From contig NW_020170391.1 in the NCBI RefSeq assembly GCF_000524195.1, positions 990,938 to 1,054,937 on the forward strand: a stretch of DNA of 64,000 bases. Direction: 5' to 3'. Below are positions 50,801 to 63,710 of this stretch, one piece after another; the stretch's first letter is position 1; every line of letters starts with the position of its first letter. Under the pieces are notes generated by a model. The model had not been told where the DNA came from, did no database searches, and was given only the letters and a program-made list of their open reading frames with translations. This stretch comes from Echinococcus granulosus. Taxonomy: Eukaryota; Platyhelminthes; Cestoda; Cyclophyllidea; Taeniidae. The position numbers and the translations under genes were made by a program.

Positions 50801-53800
50801 CGGTGACTGGCAAGGCGTGGATGTAAGTCAACCCCATGCTGCTGGGATAATGTCACTCTCGTTCTCCCCCGCCAGTGTGAGTAGTGTGCTTGCATTGTTG
50901 ACTCATTAACAACAGTGCCGCATTCACACCGAGATTTCACAACAGCGTAGCACACAGACGCATACACACATTACTTTGCCTTTGACTCATCCTAATAACT
51001 TTCTCATCCTACGATGGTGCGCTTCAAACCCGCCCCAGGTGTAGTAGACGCCAAATTGGAGAGCACTTTAAAATCTGTTAAGCGTTTCATAACAAGACCG
51101 ATAAGCGACCAAGATTCTGACCGCAAATGGGTAAACTAAGCTGAAGCGATGATTTGCGCTGCAAAAGTTTGCACACATAAACCGGGAAGGAAAGTAAAAA
51201 GTTAACACCCATAAAAGGGGGAGACATGTTGGAGCTTGCATGACCTCACAGAGCCCAGTGGTAGTAGTGGCGATTTTTTTGCAAGAGACGCACTTCAGAA
51301 ATCAGTACGAAACGCCTATATCATGCGCAACACTCAATGGGCAATGTGATTTTCTCAAAAAAGAGTAATTTTGAATCCTGGCCTCGGTTTTAAATGAGCC
51401 CAATAAAACACACGCGTCACAAACCCAATAGAGGTTGTACACGCAGGACATTACATTGACAGCCCAGGCTTTTTGGACGTTTAAAATTAAATGCAGTGTT
51501 GTTTTCTCACGTTGCCCAACTTCCATTTAACATTCCCAGCTTTGTAAATCTTTTTGCTGCGACTATATCTCGAAGTGGATGGTGTAACTGAGTGCGGGAA
51601 TTAAATTGTATTTTGACTGTGCTGCAGGTGTTACTGCTACCAAAGAGCTTGATGACAATGATCCAACAAAATGCACTCCCGAGCTGCGCAAACTGCACAG
51701 AAGGCGAGTAGATTATGAGAAAAACACCGTTCTAGGCAGGCAGGTGCGCAAATACCACTTTCTGACAGTTAGCTAGCATTTAAAACTTCAAACACCGACT
51801 GGATTTCAACTAGCAATTCTCTAAGATCAGTTGGAACCTTGTCTCGAATCCCTTCGATTAGTTATGCAAACTCCGAGTCTTTTCGAAAAAAGCATGGTTA
51901 GTAGGGGAAAGTGTCTCTTAAAAATACGGTTTCAAAGTTAGTGACATCTCAGTAAAGAAAATGGATGTCTGCATTTTCGATAGTAAATGATAAGTGTAAA
52001 ATTAGGCGAAATCCAAATACGATGTTGAGGCTGTTATGTTATTACTGTGATACTGTGCCTCGAATTCATTTAATGAGCAACCAAGTAAGATTAAACTACT
52101 TTCCATCATTCGTTGAAGCGAGATAGTGGGAAATAACATACATAAGAGTAACTGCATAGTGACAATGTATAAAACGGGTCTGAATGCGCTTAGCATTTGT
52201 TAAATTGAGTCGGAAATTCTCATACGAAACACTCGACACAACTTCATGTGACTCCAGTTTTTGATAGAGCGAACTATGCCGAAAAGGAAAATTTATCCTT
52301 AGAAAATTTTCCGTGGCATGAGGAGAGAACATTGTTCCAGTTACAGGCTTCAAGATCAACGCGCGACATCGGGCAGATCGGATTACCATTGGAAAGGCTT
52401 AGATGATATATGGACCTCGAGAAGTTCCAAGCACTTTTAACAATGTGTAATTGTCCCGAAAATTAGTGTCATTTGGATGAAGAAATACAGATCCACATAG
52501 TTACCTACGAAACTAACGGCTAGGCGCATGAAAATCGGAGGATCAGGCATAATGGATAAGTATTAATTAAGTCTTTCTTCGTGACCCAAGCGAGAAATTC
52601 TTGGATATTTATGCTACGGTATTGCAATAGTAATTTGAAATTTTAACAAAATGGACATCCAAATTTCACTCTCATCTGACAGGGAAATATGGAGTCGAAG
52701 AACTTGCTAAAAAAGACTGAACGGATTTTTCACAAAGACATTGAAAAGGAATACGCTTTGAGGGGAGGAAGATAAACAGATGGATAAATACAAACAACTC
52801 ACCTTGAGACTGTAGTTTGGGAAGTGGTGGGGAGGGGAACGAGAGGGAGAGAGAAAGACTTCGATGACGTTACGAGAGGGTCGACAGAGCGATTTAACTC
52901 CACACACCCTATGCGCAGGCTGGCCGTCCACGGTGGTGGTGCGATCGAGTTGGAAGATGGTGCCGTTGAATCGGATGTGTACCGCTTCCGCAGGCCAGTG
53001 GCACACCTGCAGCGGCTCGTGCACTAGGTGGCTGCACACTACAATGTCCAAGTCGGGGCGCTCCACTATCGTCTCCAAGTGATTCTTCGAGACGTCGAAT
53101 TCAAAGGTCCGAACCTGAAGCGTGTTTGGTGACTGTCGCGTCTGTTCCTCGTCTAAATGCAGCACCATTGGGCGCACCACCGTCCCGTTGGTGATTGGAC
53201 ACACTAACCGTTCTATCAAAAGAGTAAGACGAAAAACAATCACGTCAGATGCTCTAAAACTACAAAACTTGGTTCAATAAACCTTACCAGAAGAAAAACA
53301 CGTAAAATCACTATAATACTCCTAGTTAGCACTGACGGAAACCAGAAGCTTATCGATGGACTATTGCAAAAATTGCTTTCTGCAGGGATGAGTATTTGGT
53401 GATCGCTTTGAGAAAATGCGAGTTCAAGTCAAGCAAGTGTACATCAAACAGGAAAAGAAAATTAGAGCCGAATGCCACTTGAGTTATTGTATAGGTGTGA
53501 GCATCAAACGGGAGTCGTGGTTGCAACCGCTTAAGGTTTACATGACCGATGGCAACTCACCAGCCGTCTGTTCAGGAGGAAGAGGATGTGGAACAGGTGA
53601 AGCGTAGACAGTGGGGGGGCAGGGTTGTGGAGGCGGCGGAGCAATACTACTGACGACGGCAGCGGCGGCTCCGGCCGTAGGGTGGTGCTGGTGCGGCGTA
53701 GGTGGTGTATGTACAACGCTGTTAAGTGGGGGCATAGAGAGACCGACGAGCTTGGGAGGAAGAGCACAGGAGACGGCGGGGGTAACTGTGGCCGAAGGAG

Positions 53801-56800
53801 GAGGTGGAGGAGCCATCGGCAGCATGGACCCGTTAGTCATGATTGGGCCCGCAGGTCGGGGCGCCCACAAAGAGGGCTGGGAAGGTGTGGAGACACCGGT
53901 GGGCAGCATCATACCCGGCCCCATCATCTGTGGTGGTGGTGGTGGGCCCGCGAGGCCGGCCGCAGAGGGCGGACCTACCGTCACCACCCTGGGTGGTGGG
54001 TTGGCGCTAGTGCCCAGTCCCGTGCCTCGTCCGTTACCGCCGCGCGCAGCTGCTGCCCGAGACTATATTTGTACAACAAAATCAGACCATGAAGGAAGCC
54101 CATGAAACAACTACCCCAGAGCACTAATAAGACTGACAAAAAATGTTGATGTGCTGTCAATTAGTTATGTAGAAGTGCACTGGTACCCTAGCGCAAGGCA
54201 AAATATTAATTAGTCCGGCAAAGCGCAGACGCAGTTCTCTCTCAGAGGAGCGGAGGTACACTATGGAGTGTATTTCAAGGAAGTGAAAGTAAACGCCATA
54301 TGAAAAATCGACTTGAGGCTGCGTTTTTAACCTAAACCAATAGCACGTGGGTTGGTGGATAGGCTAATGTGTAGGTAACACCACCACTACTAAGGCCACC
54401 ACCCGTTGACTCACCAGCGTGCGCACGGTTAGTAAGGTCACTACGTGTTTGTCACAATTGTCATTTACCCGAATGAGTTTCCACCACGACACCACTTTAT
54501 CATCGGCTTTCCTGGTGGCACTGAACCGAATTTAAAGAGCTACAAATCCGCAACCGGCAGCATCTTTTTGATAAGAATAATGACGGTCGATCTCGTGCCA
54601 AAAGGGCTGTCACATTGTTTAACATCGCCTGTCAAAATTTGACCAATGAGTTTGCGAATGAGACAAACCATTATAAATGAATTTTATTACTTTATTTTCC
54701 CACAGCCCAGAGAAATAAGAGTCGATGCACTCCTGTTTACCGCCTGCGAAATGAAATTTATGGTTATTTCTATGGCTTCATTGCCAATAGTACGATCCTA
54801 GAAGGCTGAGATGTTGACGGCAAGGATGAAAAAATAAATACTTCTACCATACAGGAATTCGGCCGATAGTCGCTTCAGTTTAATTTCCAAATATCAAGAT
54901 AGTTAGGATAAATATCTTGCAAAAAACAGTACTCAATATGCAAGGATTAACAAAATTGGTTGGCATAATCATCATTGAAAAATATGTCATCTCGAGAGAG
55001 CCAAACAACTCTCCCATCTCTATCTCTACCTCGCCTCACTCCATCAGGAAGAGCAATAGCATTGAGGGAAGATAAAAGCCACAGGTTAACGCGAGGAGGT
55101 CAATATCACTAGTAGCCGAGATAGGCAGGAAAACATTAAAATCTGTGGTGGTTTTGTAAACATATCTTCCGCTTTTCGGCAGGAGGCATAGTCACGTAGA
55201 AAAATAACAATGCTTCGGAAATACGGACAACATACATTTCCTAATCGCTAATCACTTTATAGCACATAATTCAGACTTTGAAGGCGATTTCAATGAAGGT
55301 TACTATAATACACGTTTCGATAATAGCATGGGTGTTAGAAATAGAATGGCAATTAGCAGTGTGAGCTGAACGATTATAAAGATAAAATGACATCAGTGCT
55401 GACAAGGCACCGGATATAAAGCACCTGTCACTCACAGGAAATGATGGCCAACAAGGTAGGCCGGCTGAAAACCTATCAGGGAAAAGTAGACCAAAGAAAT
55501 CGGTGGCTGTACCTCTCTTGCTGGACAGATAATAAGAGGCTTCTAATAGCAGAATGAATGAGTGAAGTTTGTACAAGCAATGCGAATGAGATGAGCCGGC
55601 TCTGATATAATAAAGAATACGGGATTCACCAGATTATCATTCTACTTCCCTTAACTGCAGGACACATTATTACAGGGGGAGCGATGATAGCACAGTTATT
55701 ATCACGTGAGATGAAGTGATAAAATGAGGGGTAAAGAGATAGAGATCATGTGGAAAAAGGTGGCGATATCCAACTAACCATTCAGCAGAAATGCGCTTAT
55801 CGATCCGAAAATATGATATCGTGGTAAGGTCAGGGACCTAATAAAGTGGGTCATTCATTAGTTACCTCATTTTCAGGACATGAAAAATACCCCGACTGCA
55901 GACTTTGGAATCGACATTTGAAGTAACGCAGGCTTGTTTACATATTGAAACGCAATGTTGAATCACAGATTTTTTAGAAGTGCTTCGTCAATAAACTATT
56001 TAAGTTATAACTGCAAGTCTGCATCCCTAAATCCTGTTCTTCTTTTGCATATTGCCAAACTGTTCTACATAATGACGATGCATAGCGTCCAAAAACGGTA
56101 ACATCGTACGGAAACTGAAAGGAGTGGTTTGAAACTTATTTCAACCTCCACAACCATAACACAACTTGTAGATCCAAAATAAACACGAACAATCTACCTC
56201 ACAAAGCTCCGATAAGTGTCGAAACAAAAAAAGCGTCAAAAGTGTGAAAGACAGGATGCAGCACCATTGAGCAAAACACACCTTAGCGGTTTTAGCTCGC
56301 TTCTTCTTGGTGGTAGTGGAATCAGTTTTACGGCCAGTGGTGCCCTGTTGGTCGGGTGGGAGAAGAGAAGGTCCATGGGGAGCAGAAAAGGGACCAGGGG
56401 CAGCGGTGGGGCACATTGAGGCGGCGGTGACGCCCTCAGGCGTAGGCGGAGCCAGTGAGAAATAACCGAATGGTAGCGCAGGTGCAGCTCGCAGTGGTGC
56501 ACCGCCCGAGGGCATTCGAGGCCCAAGTCCAACACTACTCTGGGGCGAAGGCATGTAGAGGCGCTGGCCGTTCATCGTCGGAGCCCCAGCGAATCCAGGC
56601 GTGAGACAGGTGGGGTCATGGTGGTGCGGTGGCATCGGCATGTATGCCGCTGACTACAACACGGAAACAGATGAATTGCTTATTTACGAATCGCCCACAT
56701 GAAACACAGAGAAAGATTAAGTAGATGGAGATGTTTTCGGCGCTGATTTGAGTAAAAATAATAAGGGGTAGCTTGGATTTGTGGCCTAAGGAAAAATGAA

Positions 56801-59800
56801 AGGGAAACAGAAACGATAGTTTTCTAAGGAAAAAAAGCGATGTAATTACCCATACATGCGCACACGTTCTTATAGGCGACACGTAGAAAAAGCAAGGCAC
56901 CCAGGCGTGAGAACTTTCTAACGCTTCCTCACCAGAGCCAATTGAGGTTATTTTCCCACAGAACTAGGACTCAGAAAGCGCACTGAAAGGCACCAAGCTC
57001 TATGCGCAAGGAAATGCCTTTAAGGGAGCCATAACCAAATTAAGCAGGCAACAAATTCGTCCCCATCATCGACCTCAGAAGCAGCAGCAGTGACAGCAAC
57101 ATTTGGGACAAAGGAGGCTCATGTGCACACACAGGTGGGTGCGCACACACACGGGTATCTCGGCCATTCGTCAAATTTGTTAATAACTTTGTGTGCACCG
57201 TGGTAGGATTTCGCAATAAAAGGAAAAGAGTACACGCTTTCTCCCTCCTCTAAATGGCACTAGACGCGCCAATGCCTATCTTCCCTTTTAACAATAATAC
57301 GAAAGATAAAGGAGAAGCATCCTTAAATAAGAAGGCATGGAGACCCTGGAACAATCACCCTGGCAATCAATTGATTGATGCCACAAGAAATTGAATGAAA
57401 ATATTAAGCAGGGCAGTTTAAAGATTTTGCAGTGTAGACACGCAAGATGTAGATAAAAGCACCTTAGTAGCATAAAAATGAAGTGGATGAGGGAGTGCTT
57501 TACTACCTCACTATAGGATAACTATAAAAGTGGGCGAGAGTGGGAATGTCAAGACGCACTCCTGCCATAAGGCTGTGGATGGGGTGGGAGAGGAGGTAAT
57601 TAAAGCTACGTTTTTCACAAACCACACATGCTGGTAGAAAAAAAGGGGGAGCAACGGACGATGACAGGCGGGATGCTGTACGGGCAGGGTGGAGATACAG
57701 ACATGGGTATGCACACAAAAGTTCACTGGTTATTGCAAAAAAAGGTAAGAATTTAGTTGATTTACGCATTGGTCAGTCAAACTACCAGAGGTGGATAGGC
57801 AAAAGAACTCTCTCCTAGAGGAGTGACAGAGACAAACCGAAAAGCATGATTGCATTGCATTGGAAGGGCCATAGCTGCTTTGAGGTGACGTCAGATGAGA
57901 TTCAGAATTTATTCACCAAATTGATCTGAAGACTGCAATAATCATACGAAGGCAACATTTGCACAAGATGTCGATACGTGGAAGAGCTGAGAAAGTACAC
58001 TCTTCCATACAATTTGAAGGGAGACAGTGAAACAACCGAAAAATCCAACTACTCCTAAGATAACAGTAGCGGAAAGCATTGTTACAAAAAGGGCAACCCA
58101 ACCGTTTCCACTACCAGATCGTGTGGGAGGCGTGTACACAACTACTGGTCCCATCACTGCCGTCCAACAGAGTCCACTTAGATTGGCTGATATGCAGTGG
58201 TGTCACTACCGGATCAAGAGAGACCCCTTACCCGCAGAAAGCGGTCTAGGAATGATGCACATGGACTGAATTCAGATAACTGCGAAAGGGTTAGAAATAT
58301 TTCCTAAAAAAGGTTGAACTAGAAAAGACGCAAAACCATACCCAGAATATAGTTCCTCGAACGTCCAAGCAGTTTTAGATCGAAGCAATTGAGGTTGGAC
58401 AAAAAAGTACACACGAAACTCTGGATTTATCTATACTAGTCACTATTTTGTCATAAAACAACGTATTCAGGACGTTCTCTGCCAGATAATCTAGGTTATT
58501 AAAAGTGCATTTTAACATGGAAGTACACGCCTACCTTCTTGAAAGTGCAATCGAGGAATGAATACCACTAATTACACATGCAAACCCTAGTATGTCCTAG
58601 GAAAAAACTCTTTCTAAGTATTCAGGCAATCAAAGTAACGTTTTGCCAATAAATCACTTTAATTCATGCTTTTACAAGTTTGGAGCGCAAAAAGTGGAAA
58701 TAACATTCATTTTAATCATAGGACTTTAGGAATCCAGGCAAGACTAGGAGCAAATAGAAGTGCTTAGGGATTTGCACAAAATACACAAGATCAGGTCTTT
58801 CGTCAGGGTTTTTGTCCAGAGGGTTTGGGCAGATTATCAGCAATCGCGCAGAGCATTAACAACCCCGCTTCCCACGCGTGGAGATGACCAACACCAGGCT
58901 CAGTAAGCCACTATAAAAAAGGCAGTCTATGGATTGCAAGATGACAAAGAGCATCTCAACTGCGATGAGCAATTAAATCGCATTTCGGCAGTCCCTAATT
59001 AAATGTGTGAAGACGCTTACACACACACACACACAAAGCGTGAGCATTCAGAACACAGAGGAAGATGGAGAGGTGTGAAGAATTTCACACGCCTGGAAAC
59101 ACACACAAACACGAAAAAGAAAATTCTCTCGCGCATTCCCACGATCCGGTTTCATAGAAAAAGATGTTTTGACAGGAGAGCGGAAGGTGGTTGCGCTAGT
59201 TATTGCTACTGACGAAGACTGAAATGGCACAAGGAAAAAGGAGTGCATTACGTCGTCTGTTTACCTACTTAGTTACGATGATTATCACTGGGCAGAGGAT
59301 TAGTTTCCCAAACTTTTGTATATGCTCCCCTGGACGATTGTGTATAACCGGAAGCAGATGTAGAGCGCCAGACAAAAAAAAAATCAAATGGTAGTCTCAC
59401 AAAATTGTCCCAATTAAAGTGGTAAAAAACGTCCTCGATGCCTCCACATGTTACACTAGTGCTTCCTGCAAACGCTAGCCCACGGGATGAGTGACACGTG
59501 GCATGCTTGTCGAGTTGGAACACCGTGACAGCTCGTGCGAACGAGCGTGCACTTGTATGTGTAGCAAAAGCGAATAAAATAGCGCCAACACACAACACAC
59601 TCATAGGGGCAATCAGACCTTGAGAACGGCATTATTTTCATTACTATACAGTGAGCTTCAGCAAACACGAAGGTTGCGCGTAATATTACTGCCGAGGTTG
59701 GAAGCGTGCCACTAAAGAACAGCGCCGTGAAAGCATCACAGTCTTTTTCTTTCTTCAAAAGCAAAAAGGGGATCGTAGGGAGAGTGCACACTACTGCATG

Positions 59801-62800
59801 TGCTGTTAGGAGGAATCATTAGAGGTGGGAGTATTTGATGATGCTTTGTGGCGGCGACGCAGCAGGGGAGTGGATGGGCCTGGTAGCAACATCAAAAGAA
59901 ACCACTGCAGAACGGCGCAACAAGTTCAGATGAGCGCAATGACAATGGTGATGGTTAATAAAAATGTAGCAATCATACATAATTAGCATAAAATACACGA
60001 AAGATTTTGAAAGCACGCAATCAGCAGGAGATCGTCACAACAACAGATTCCTTAGGAATGATGATTTTTATTGGGTTTTGACTTGGAGTCAGAGAGGAAT
60101 AACCCATACACTCTAAAGTGGCAACGACAGCAGCGTCCACATACGCGCAACTGTGTGCGCAAAAATATACGTCATTCGGGGGATGTCGAGTGACGATCAC
60201 TCCCCACACATGCATGCACGTTACCGCCTCACTCTCACCTTCACTAGCACTCCGACCTGGTTCCAAGTATTCGCGCTCTCCTCGTCTCCTCATCACCCTT
60301 CCTGCCTATGCAAAGACGCGTGCGCGTGCTCGCCCGCTCGTTCACACGGAGGTGCGCGTGCACGTAGAGAAAGCAAGTTTGCGTCTTACGTTTGTGGTCA
60401 GGCAATACCTTTACTTACACGAACCGATACACTCACACACCTTCTTGCAATAATTTTCCGCCTCTCCAGCTTCTTTTCACTCCGCCTAAAACGACACTTC
60501 GGCGCTGGTTAGGGTATGCAAAGAGCTAAGTGGTAAAAATAACCTTAACGCTCTAGCAGAACAGGCGTTTGCAAGACAGGTAGAATAAATAGCACAACCG
60601 CTTCTACTTATAGACGATTGCATATATTTCTTAACGGGAACAAATCGCATTGAAATTTACTTGCACCACCGCAAAAGGAGGTAATACACCTCCCGATTCC
60701 CCACAAATGGAGCGCACAACGGAAACACTAAGGTGCTTGGGGACGACCCGTTAATTACTTAAACATGAATTAAGCATAGTAGTTTTGTGCGAATCACGTG
60801 GAAAAAAGGTAATAATTTGAGGTGAACCGGTCTAGCCTACGGTGTGTGTAGGGATGTGCTTTACAAGCATACAGCGCGATTGCACACACACGGGTGTAAA
60901 ATACCTATTGCATCAGTGGATACAAGGCAGGAGGAGAGTGAGGCGTATGTTCGCATTCTGTTACGTGTATATCTTTGCATGATTTGGTCACACAACCTTC
61001 CTTGCAAGTGAAATGAGACAAAGTGGTGGGATAGTGAGGATTAAGTTACTCCAGCTAAAAGACGGGTGCCAACACCTATGGGTCTGTGGGATCCTGGATG
61101 CTTCTTTTCCAAGAATATTTCTAATTGACAGTAAGTGCTGTAAGTTCAACCCAATCACATACCAGTAGCGCCACAGCTGTACCAGGTTGGCAACTTGAGA
61201 ACGCATGGGATTCGAGTAGAATTGTATAGAGCCGCAATTAATATAAACAGCCAATTCTACTTAATTGCAATTAGTAGGGCACTGCAGGCGCCTAAAGGTG
61301 CCCATCCGGACTACCATCAGGTGTTGGTATTTGCATGATTAGAGCATGTCATCGGGTTCCTAGTTAATTTGGCGCCTTGGTGACATTTAACTTGACAATA
61401 GTGAAACGAACACAATAGAAAAATCATATTTCCTACACGGAATTATGTCGACCAGCGCTATCAAAGGACAAGAATCGTTTGATGGAAATGATAACAGAAA
61501 ATCACGTCCACGTATGAAATATGTGCGATAGGATAAGTGATCACCAACCGAAAAATATGCTAATCGACTAAACACGCTTCGACGTCTCAACAACTACATT
61601 CTACTTTCTTATAGATGCCGAACTTTGTACGATGGGACCGCAGAGACAACTCACTGATGGTTGAGGAATGCAGGCCGTGGCACCAGGATTATGGGGGTAG
61701 AGTGGCACGGTAGCAAATCGGGGCCCGTAGAGACTCCCAGGCATGGGGGCGGTGGACGGGGGGGGAGGCAGTGGACCCATAGGAGGAGTGATAAGTCTAC
61801 GATCGCCGCATCCACCACTGCCGCCAGCCACCGTTAGGCCACTGACGACAGTGCAACCGCCTGGATTGGAGCAAGTTGGTGAAGAGGATGAGGTGGAGGA
61901 GACCACGACCACGCTCCCATTGTTCATTAGTGATTCATCAAAATTCGGTTGTTGTTGTTGCTGCTGCTGCACTGGGGGTGGCGCCTGTGGCTGGCCAATC
62001 ATCGCCCCGGGCGGACCCGTGGGTCCTGGAGGAGAGGCACCCCAACACGGTTGCATGTAATAGCCTAAATGAAAGTTATGAGTTGAAACTAGCGCAATTA
62101 ATCACATCTACTAGATGTAACCAAGGGAGTATGGGTTTGGCAGTTATGCATTCATTCCTGATCCCGTCAAAATCAATGGGATCAATTGGCTGGCAAAAAT
62201 AACAAGTGAATACGCTAAGGTAAAAACATTAAAACGTTCATTTAATGCGGAAATAAACACTTACCGTGCGACACGAAGAAGGGAGGCAAAACAAGTAGGC
62301 CAAAATGGAGACCAGTGAAAACACTGTACGTTGTAAATAGGGAAACAGTGAAACTTACGTGGAGGAAAAAGAAATAGACGGGCTATTTGACGTAATGGTT
62401 TAAACTGTTTTGGAGCCGAAAAAATACGCATGCATAGAAGCATAATAGGTTTCTGAGAGATACCTAAAAACCGTTTGATACTGCACTGCACGCATTGCTG
62501 CAGACAAGTGTTGATAAGCACGCCCGCTGGAGGGAGTCGAGATGGCGCGTAGCGACATTTTTATTGTAGCCTCAGAGACAGACACCATAAAAAACGGAAT
62601 TCTAGATGCAGACATCAAAGGCACCTGTCTGCGAATGCGCATCCCTAAATCCACCAAATTGAGAAAGCTGAAGTCACGTACGTGGTAGTGGTATCGTTGT
62701 GGGGGGGATGTTAGATAGGTTCTGACTCTTCTGATCGGCGTGAGTTAATGCCACACTTAGACCTCACAATCTTAGTAGCTGTGACCTTAAACCTCGCCAG

Positions 62801-63710
62801 CTGGCATGACTAACAGCACGATTAACACCCAATAGAGCGAAAACAGGGACAATAGTGACATAATGTTCACGGGCCTTCAAAGCTGGTGGAAGCCCAATGG
62901 GGCATAGGCAAGAACAAACTAAGGACGGATGATTAACGAAAACCATACAACCATGACACTAGATGATCTTATTAGCATTACACTTTTTAAGTGTTGGTGT
63001 CGTATGGAAAAAGAATCGAGGAATAACAAAAAAAGCCTAGAAATTAAAACATCTAACGACGGGAATAGGTGTTGAAAAGATTAGTCTTTCGTGAAATGAT
63101 CAAAACGTCAAAACAACTGGAACCAACTTTCATATGCATTTCGCCGAACAGATAAAATGCTCGAAAAACAAAGAAGTTTAAAGGGAACGGCAGGTCCGTT
63201 TCCCTACGGTCGAACCAATATCGACCATGAGAGATATCGCACTAAATAAGACACCTAAGATTGAAACGCACACCACGTGATGCCTAGAAATTCTCAAGTG
63301 TAGGTGACACCATCGTCTGCGCATACAAGGATTGTCTTCCAGTCACACTCGTGTTTGCACATACCTGCATCAATGATTGTTGGAGGCTGGACAAGACGCT
63401 GAGATTGAGGCTGAGGTGGAAATTGTTGCATCTGAATGGTAGGTGTGACGGGAGGCGGTTGACCTGTGCTCTCCTCGGAGTAGGAGACCAGACCACCACT
63501 ACCACTTCCACCATTTGCATAGATGTCACCTGGAGGAGCGTAAAGGGTAGGTGCGTACTTTATGAAGGGTGGAGGATGAGCCGCAGTTGCCATTGTTGAC
63601 GCCTGTGGGGGGTCACTCGTGAGACCACCTCCTCCACCCGCACCACCAGCGTTCTCCAGTGGACCGCCTACTTGCCCAAGTCCACCAAGAGCGCCCGTGT
63701 GAAGAGCCAT
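47820..63710 (-). CDS. ZMIZ1: ZMIZ/Tonalli-type SP-RING protein
   Basis: Members of this PIAS-like family are nuclear transcription coactivators and E3 SUMO ligases; fly Tonalli works with SWI/SNF. Exons: 63710-63365, 62064-61655, 56653-56282, 54062-53561, 53212-52803, 49441-49092, 49014-48533, 48445-47820. Every junction is in phase, giving 1,165 residues. Residues 1-543 are Pro/Gly/Ser-rich and disordered, with seven glutamines at 148-154 and a basic KKKRAK near 368. Residues 544-720 are the domain before the ring (RLVCPITNGTVV; WPAEAVHIRFNG). The SP-RING spans about 750-797: C754, C770, H772, C793, C796. The usual C-F-D cysteine is V775. AGLDNLYIDYFLLNII follows. The end is acidic (DDPELIRFINSLPI). 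An in-frame TGA directly precedes the ATG. The N-terminal helical domain of human ZMIZ1 is not seen. ZMIZ1 and ZMIZ2 cannot be told apart; the symbol marks the family. Confidence 0.92.
48446..48532 (-). promoter_or_regulatory. Intron 7 of the ZMIZ-type gene with a second splice donor
   Basis: The in-frame donor is ACAG followed by GTGAGA at 48,532. A second donor with the stronger consensus GTGAGT lies at 48,486, 46 bases downstream, and would leave an intron of only 41 nt. Its use shifts the frame: exon 8 would then add about 15 residues and stop. The sole acceptor in the interval is CCTCACAG. Confidence 0.6.
49442..52802 (-). other. Intron 5 of the ZMIZ-type gene
   Basis: Donor GTGAGT at 52,802 and acceptor ATTAAAG at 49,442, phase 0; the join restores the stretch before the SP-RING. 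It contains a TG/CG-rich island at about 49,990-50,700. A reading frame runs upstream of the acceptor to an ATG at 49,498, so an internal promoter could make a short SP-RING-only form; there is no further support for that. Confidence 0.8.
49990..50700. repeat. CA/TG- and CG-rich low-complexity island
   Basis: Runs of CACACA, GCGCACA, TGCGTGTGTGCGC type and an (AC)8 at about 50,108-50,123 alternate purine and pyrimidine over hundreds of bases, in contrast to the AT-rich surroundings. Such sequence readily adopts left-handed DNA. It produces long spurious open frames on both strands. It lies inside intron 5 of the ZMIZ-type gene. Confidence 0.7.
53213..53560 (-). other. Intron 4 of the ZMIZ-type gene
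   Basis: Donor GTGAGT at 53,560 and acceptor TTTTGATAG ending at 53,213. The single carried G plus AA gives glutamate, joining the proline-rich region to the conserved domain. Nothing else is seen in it. Confidence 0.8.
54063..56281 (-). other. Intron 3 of the ZMIZ-type gene
   Basis: Donor GTGTGT at 56,281 and acceptor CAAATATAG at 54,063, phase 0. No other element is recognised. Confidence 0.75.
59019..59034. repeat. (AC)8 microsatellite
   Basis: Sixteen bases of uninterrupted AC dinucleotides in intron 2 of the ZMIZ-type gene. Candidate for length polymorphism. Confidence 0.8.
60120..60400. repeat. CG/TG-rich alternating island
   Basis: Contains GTGCGCAAAAATA, CATGCATGCACG, GACGCGTGCGCGTG and GGTGCGCGTGCACG-type runs, CpG-rich against an AT-rich background. 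It resembles the island at 50 kb in the same gene. It may be a second left-handed-DNA-prone element or an internal CpG-rich promoter. Confidence 0.5.
61949..61969 (-). repeat. Polyglutamine codon repeat in ZMIZ-type exon 2
   Basis: Seven glutamine codons, read on the minus strand as three CAG followed by four CAA. A five-glutamine run lies in exon 7 near 48,721-48,735. Mixed codons make large length changes less likely. Confidence 0.9.
62065..63364 (-). other. Intron 1 of the ZMIZ-type gene
   Basis: Donor GTATGT at 63,364 and acceptor TTTCATTTAG at 62,065. The carried G plus GC gives glycine. No other element recognised. Confidence 0.8.

Larger units (their letters stand above)
56654..61654 (-). 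other. Intron 2 of the ZMIZ-type gene
   Basis: About 5 kb, donor GTGAGT at 61,654 and acceptor GTTGTAG at 56,654, phase 0. Inside are an (AC)8 at 59,019-59,034, a CG/TG-rich island at about 60,120-60,400, and a minus-strand frame near 58,154-57,942 that would encode a small protein with one strong membrane segment. The last is not supported as a gene. Confidence 0.75.

Noticed and set aside
53611..54105. Plus-strand frames of 155-164 codons, glycine- and tryptophan-rich
   Set aside because: Antisense of the proline-rich exon 4 of the ZMIZ-type gene; proline codons read backwards give glycine and tryptophan.
61743..62060. Plus-strand frame with a run of cysteines
   Set aside because: Antisense of the glutamine codons in ZMIZ-type exon 2.
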